Positions 60,838 through 64,000 of a stretch of 64,000 nucleotides of DNA are shown piece after piece (position 1 is the first letter of the stretch; each line of letters begins with the position of its first letter). The translations under genes and the position numbers were made by a program. Source of the stretch: CAWDZK01 sp963807005 (GTDB lineage Bacteria; Actinomycetota; Actinomycetes; JACCUZ01); contig CAWDZK010000001.1 in assembly GCA_963807005.1 (NCBI GenBank), forward strand, positions 248,001-312,000, in the 5' to 3' direction. The notes beneath the pieces were generated by a model. It was not told where the DNA came from, did not search any database, and worked only from the letters and a program-made list of their open reading frames with translations.

Positions 60838-61688
60838 TGCCCTGGCGATCGCCAGAGTCACCACCCGCGACGAGGACCTGGTGCCGGCCCGGTGCACCGA
60901 CGACACCACCGAACAGCTGCGGATCCTCAGTGACTACCGGCGTCAGCTGGTCACCGAACGAATCCGGCTGGTCAACCGGATCCACGCCGACCTGGTCATC
61001 GTCGCGCCCGGCTACAAGGACAAGGTGCCCCAGCTGGCCCGCGCCTCCCAGGTCCGGGCGGCCCGCCGGCTGCTGCACGGCAAGACCGGAGTCCGGGTCG
61101 AGCTGCTGCGCCGCCGGCTGGACCGGGTCACCGCGATCGACCGGGAGACCGCTCAGCTCAAGTCCCGTCTCGAGCAGGCGGTCCGCGAGACCGGCAGCAC
61201 CCTGATGGACCTGCCCGGGGTCGGTGCGATCGTCGCCGCCCGGATCCTCGGCGAGACCGGCGACGTGCACCGATTCCGCGACCACAACGCCTACGCCTCC
61301 GCCAACGGCACCGCCCCCATCTCGGCCTCGTCCGGCGAAGTCACCCGGCACCGAGTCAACCCCGGCGGCAACCGGCTGCTCAACGAAGCCATCCACACCA
61401 TCGCCCTCGTCCAAAACCGCGGCGTCGGCCCCGGCAAGGCATTCATCGACCAACGACGGGCCAACGGCAAGAGCCACCGCGAAGCCATGCGCTCCCTCAA
61501 ACGACGACTCTCCGACGTCGTCTACCGGATCCAGCTCGACGATCTGCAACGCCTCGAAGCAAGCCGCGATTCCGTGATCCATTGACATAGAGGTCATCGC
61601 GGTACGCGCGCCCGCATCGGGTTGGCCGCCGGGGTCGCCTTTCGGCCCGCGGGTCGGAGAGTGCCGCGTAAACCCTGACCCGCCGGCT

Positions 61689-62120
61689 TCAGATGGCGCC
61701 GACGACGCGGGCCGCGAGGACGTAGTTGACGTGCCGGTCGAGCTGGAGCCGTGCGCGGTCGTAACGCATCGTGATCCGCGGGTCGGCGTGGCGAGCGCCG
61801 ATCTGAACATCGCGCACAGATGCCCCGGTGTCGAGGAACTGGGTTACGTAAGTGTGGCGAAGACTGTGCGGCGAGATCCCCTTGCTGATCAAGGCGGGCC
61901 CGACAGGTCTTGGTGACCAGGCGGGCAGCGGCGTGACGGTCCAGGCGCTGCGCCGTCCGCGACCGCAGCAGCGGACCACACTCGCGGTCCGCGCGAGCTG
62001 CGTCGAGCGCCCTCGCGACCGGCACCGGAAGGGGGATGTTGCGGGGGATAGGGAGATTAAGCCTGACCTGCGCTTTATCATTGTACTCCGCAACGTGGTC
62101 CGTGACCTGCGGGGATGCGT
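61689..62120 (-). pseudogene. Tyrosine recombinase fragment, truncated and frameshifted
   Basis: The C-terminal frame ends ISPHSLRHTYVTQFLDTGAS, VRDVQIGARHADPRITMRYD (His-Leu-Arg-His, and Tyr in MRYDRARLQLDRH). One frame over and upstream, VPVARALDAARADRECGPLL and RHAAARLVTKTCR continue the catalytic domain. The N-terminal half is missing. This is a dead third integrase, perhaps from an older element. Confidence 0.72.
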
Positions 62121-62552
62121 CCGGCGCCGGCCTGGAACGCCACATTCCGAAGGGCTGGAACGTCTCTCCTCTCCGAGGGGCGAAGGCTGCCCCTCTACGG
62201 ACCTATTGGTCGGAGGCCCCGCTGCTCGACGGGAGGCGACTCGCTCAGCAAACCCCGGTGGTAGCTGCCAACGTGCGGCGTCCAGTTCCCTGGGGGCCGT
62301 GCCGGAGGTTCGGTGCACGCGCAAGGTTGAGCGAGCCGGTGCCGTGGGGTGATTCGTGAGGCCCCCGTCACCCTCCAGATGGTTCGCACGCCAATCCTTT
62401 CGGGGCTCGGTTACGCGGTTCGCTTTCGGGGCGATGCGGCCTTCGCATCCCATTGGTCATTAGTGGTGCAAGTCTCCGCGTGTTTCGACGTATTTGCCGC
62501 GGGCATCCGGTACGACTTTGCTCCTGCCGCGAACTGACCGGGGAGAGTCGCG
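62121..62552. other. 432-bp region without a supported gene
   Basis: Slightly lower GC just before 62552 suggests a promoter for the repeat-protein gene. I see no domain-like frame, hairpin or repeat worth naming. Confidence 0.4.
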
Positions 62553-64000
62553 TTGCCTGTCGTGGGATCTCGTAAGAGCATGAAGGTGTCAAGGATTCTG
62601 GCGACGCTGATGGTGATCGCCCTAGCCGCTAGTCTGTCGAACTCGCCGGGACGGGCTCTCGCGGACGAATCGGGCTGGACCGGAGTGGTCTCGTTGACCA
62701 CGGACCGGGCGACGGTGGACGCGAATCAGCCCAACGCCACGTTGACGGCGACGCTGAGCCAGACCCTGATGTGGCCTTATCGGGTGACCGTGTACGACGA
62801 CCTGGGCAACCGGATGTTCGGCGGGGACTACGACGCCTGCAACACCAGCTGCACGATCACCGTCAGCCCCGGCAACGACCAGACCCGCACCTACACCGCG
62901 TACGTCGCGCACATGAGCGACGCGTCCTACACACATCCGCCGACCACCGACGTGCGATCCACCAGCAACAGTGTCGCCGTCACCAGCCTCGGCTGGACCG
63001 GTGTGGTCTCGTTGACCACGGACCGGGCGACGGTGGACGCGAATCAGCCCAACGCCACGTTGTCGGCGACGCTGAGCAAGACCCTGATGTGGCCTTATCG
63101 GGTGACTGTGTACGACGACCTGGGCAACCGGATGTTCGGCGGGGATTACGACGCCTGCAACACCAGCTGCACGATCACCGTCAGCCCCGGCAACGACCAG
63201 ACCCGCACCTACACCGCCTATGTCGCGCACATGAGCGACGCGTCCTACACACATCCGCCGACCACCGACGTGCGATCCACCAGCAACAGCGTCTCCATCA
63301 CCAACCTTGGCTGGAACGGTCTCATATCGCTGAACGCAGAGGGCGTGAATATCACGCCCACGAACCCAACCGCAACCCTGACGGCGAGGTTGAGCAAGAC
63401 TCTGATGTGGCCCTACAAGGTGACCGTGTACGACGACCTGGGCAACCGGATGTTCGGCGGGGACTACGACGCCTGCAACACCAGCTGCACGATCACCGTC
63501 AGCCCCGGCAACGACCAGACCCGCACCTACACCGCCTACGTCGCTCACATGAGCGACGCGTCCTACACACATCCGCCGACCACCGACGTGCGATCCACCA
63601 GCAGCGTAACCATATCCGGTGGGACCGTTACCAGCGAGACACTGGCGGATCTCGATCTAACGGGTCTTGCGCTGCTTCTTGCTCCGACCTCACTACAAGA
63701 AATCTGTGCGGAGGTCGCTGTCGCACCCGGCGGAACTCACACCAACGGGGGGACCTTGAGTGATGAGGCAATCGCATGCGAGGCGGAGGTTGCCGCAGGA
63801 ACGACGGTACTGAAGTTGCTTAGAAGGCTCGCTTTGGTGGCGGGCGCCACTGCCGCAGGAGGTGTGATCTGGTGGCTGACTCACGAGCACGCAAGAACGA
63901 CCCCTGAACCCTCACCGCCCGGGCCCAATCCAGATCCCGCCCCGAGCCCGTTCCCGCAGCCGTTCCCGGTGAACGACCTAGCAACCACCCTCCGCCTTCA
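62553..64000 (+). CDS. Secreted protein with 106-residue tandem repeats, 3' partial
   Basis: The frame is open to the window end (at least 482 residues). TTG 62553 is chosen because GGGGAGAG lies just before it; ATG 62580 is the alternative. A signal peptide (VSRILATLMVIALAASLS, ending near ALADES) precedes three repeats of an Ig-like beta domain beginning GWTGVVSLTTDRATVDANQ, each with one CNTSC pair that could form a disulfide. After the repeats come SETLADLDLTGLALLLAP, a Cys-containing stretch, a hydrophobic segment (LALVAGATAAGGVIWWL) and a Pro-rich region. Probably a surface or secreted adhesion-like protein; function unknown. Confidence 0.75.
   Translation, partial: MPVVGSRKSMKVSRILATLMVIALAASLSNSPGRALADESGWTGVVSLTTDRATVDANQPNATLTATLSQTLMWPYRVTVYDDLGNRMFGGDYDACNTSCTITVSPGNDQTRTYTAYVAHMSDASYTHPPTTDVRSTSNSVAVTSLGWTGVVSLTTDRATVDANQPNATLSATLSKTLMWPYRVTVYDDLGNRMFGGDYDACNTSCTITVSPGNDQTRTYTAYVAHMSDASYTHPPTTDVRSTSNSVSITNLGWNGLISLNAEGVNITPTNPTATLTARLSKTLMWPYKVTVYDDLGNRMFGGDYDACNTSCTITVSPGNDQTRTYTAYVAHMSDASYTHPPTTDVRSTSSVTISGGTVTSETLADLDLTGLALLLAPTSLQEICAEVAVAPGGTHTNGGTLSDEAIACEAEVAAGTTVLKLLRRLALVAGATAAGGVIWWLTHEHARTTPEPSPPGPNPDPAPSPFPQPFPVNDLATTLRL
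62673..63608 (+). repeat. Three tandem 318-bp coding repeats
   Basis: Units at 62673-62990, 62991-63308 and 63309 to about 63608 encode the Ig-like domains. Units 1 and 2 are almost identical in DNA over their whole length; unit 3 is diverged in its first 80 bases and near identical later, which suggests recent duplication or gene conversion. Confidence 0.85.

Larger units (their letters stand above)
59189..61585 (+). pseudogene. IS110-family transposase, split by insertion
   Basis: The N-terminal part starts MRAGIDSHKRTLAVAIVDD (first catalytic Asp) and runs to GGGKSDPIDAL at 59420. The rest resumes at 60846 with AIARVTTRDEDLVPARC and includes the C-terminal domain LPGVGAIVAARILGETGD, GTAPISASSGEVTRHRVN and GGNRLLNEAIHTIALVQ with the catalytic Ser. 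Removing 59421-60845 joins codons exactly (DPIDALAIAR). The DEDD domain is also short by some 35 residues between GKWLVEVG and the GGGKSDP block, so it was probably inactive before the insertion. Confidence 0.82.
59107..61594 (+). mobile_element. IS110-family element interrupted by an IS256-family element
   Basis: The transposase gene 59189-61585 is flanked by the 9-bp repeat CATAGAGGT at 59107-59115 and 61586-61594, the latter directly after the stop in the context TTGACATAGAGG. Element ends are approximate because IS110 elements lack terminal inverted repeats. Confidence 0.5.

Noticed and set aside
62673..63608. Possible CRISPR or satellite array
   Set aside because: Repeat units are 318 bp and coding without spacers; no CRISPR array was seen anywhere in the window.
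62771..63763. 330-codon frame with repeated RRPGQPDVRRGLRR units
   Set aside because: It is the wrong phase of the tandem-repeat gene; the phase with signal peptide and Ig-like units runs off the window end.

Overview
The window is 64 kb of high-GC DNA (about 70 percent GC by eye) from an actinobacterium. The evidence is an IdeR/DtxR regulator with all metal ligands, an actinobacterial-type SerC, a UdgX-type uracil-DNA glycosylase, the mutT1-ppk1 pair seen in mycobacteria and relatives, a c-di-AMP (ydaO-type) riboswitch in front of an NlpC/P60 hydrolase, and frequent GTG and TTG starts with ATGA overlaps. I cannot name the genus from sequence alone.

Chromosomal backbone, 1-21.2 kb. It holds a covalent-flavin amine oxidase (5' end cut off), thpR, a tiny membrane peptide, two MFS transporters, a methyltransferase, an anchored secreted protein, a LuxR remnant, serC, citrate synthase, pdxH, a coupled thioesterase-like/winged-helix/udgX operon, ideR, a rhodanese, the riboswitch-controlled NlpC/P60 protein, mutT1-ppk1 with a PHO box, a diguanylate cyclase and an ACC deaminase. 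Every gene here reads through without a frameshift. Two intergenic regions carry pairs of perfect palindromes of one sequence family.

Integrative element, 21.2-54.06 kb. A 48-bp perfect direct repeat, the 3' part of a tRNA-Arg(CCT) gene, bounds 32.9 kb. The end next to the tRNA has a tyrosine integrase, an excisionase and a primase-like/winged-helix replication protein. The left half is metabolic cargo: a minus-strand sugar-acid cluster (ABC sugar importer, GMC oxidoreductase with its small subunit, SMP-30 lactonase, enolase-superfamily dehydratase, KDG kinase, KDPG-type aldolase, two accessory hydrolases, two GntR regulators) and a divergent DhaK/DhaL-like kinase. The logic fits uptake, oxidation to a lactone, hydrolysis, dehydration, phosphorylation and aldol cleavage. 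The middle and right parts hold IS remnants, two collagen-like secreted proteins, a duplicated Cys-rich/mini-membrane-peptide module, a lysine-rich H1-like protein, a serine resolvase, a phage-like gene block with hairpins between genes, a DUF932 gene and an unassigned two-gene operon. I found no conjugative transfer gene in it.

Second mobile region, 54.1-62.1 kb. It has another integrase and excisionase and a MobF relaxase-helicase, then an IS110-family transposase gene split by an IS256-family element with a clean 8-bp target duplication, and a broken third integrase. The window ends inside a secreted protein built from 106-residue tandem repeats.

A striking feature is that from about 25 kb rightward roughly half of the genes need single-base insertions or deletions to read through, while the first 21 kb needs none. 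I list those genes as pseudogenes, but local sequencing error or a mixed assembly could also explain them.
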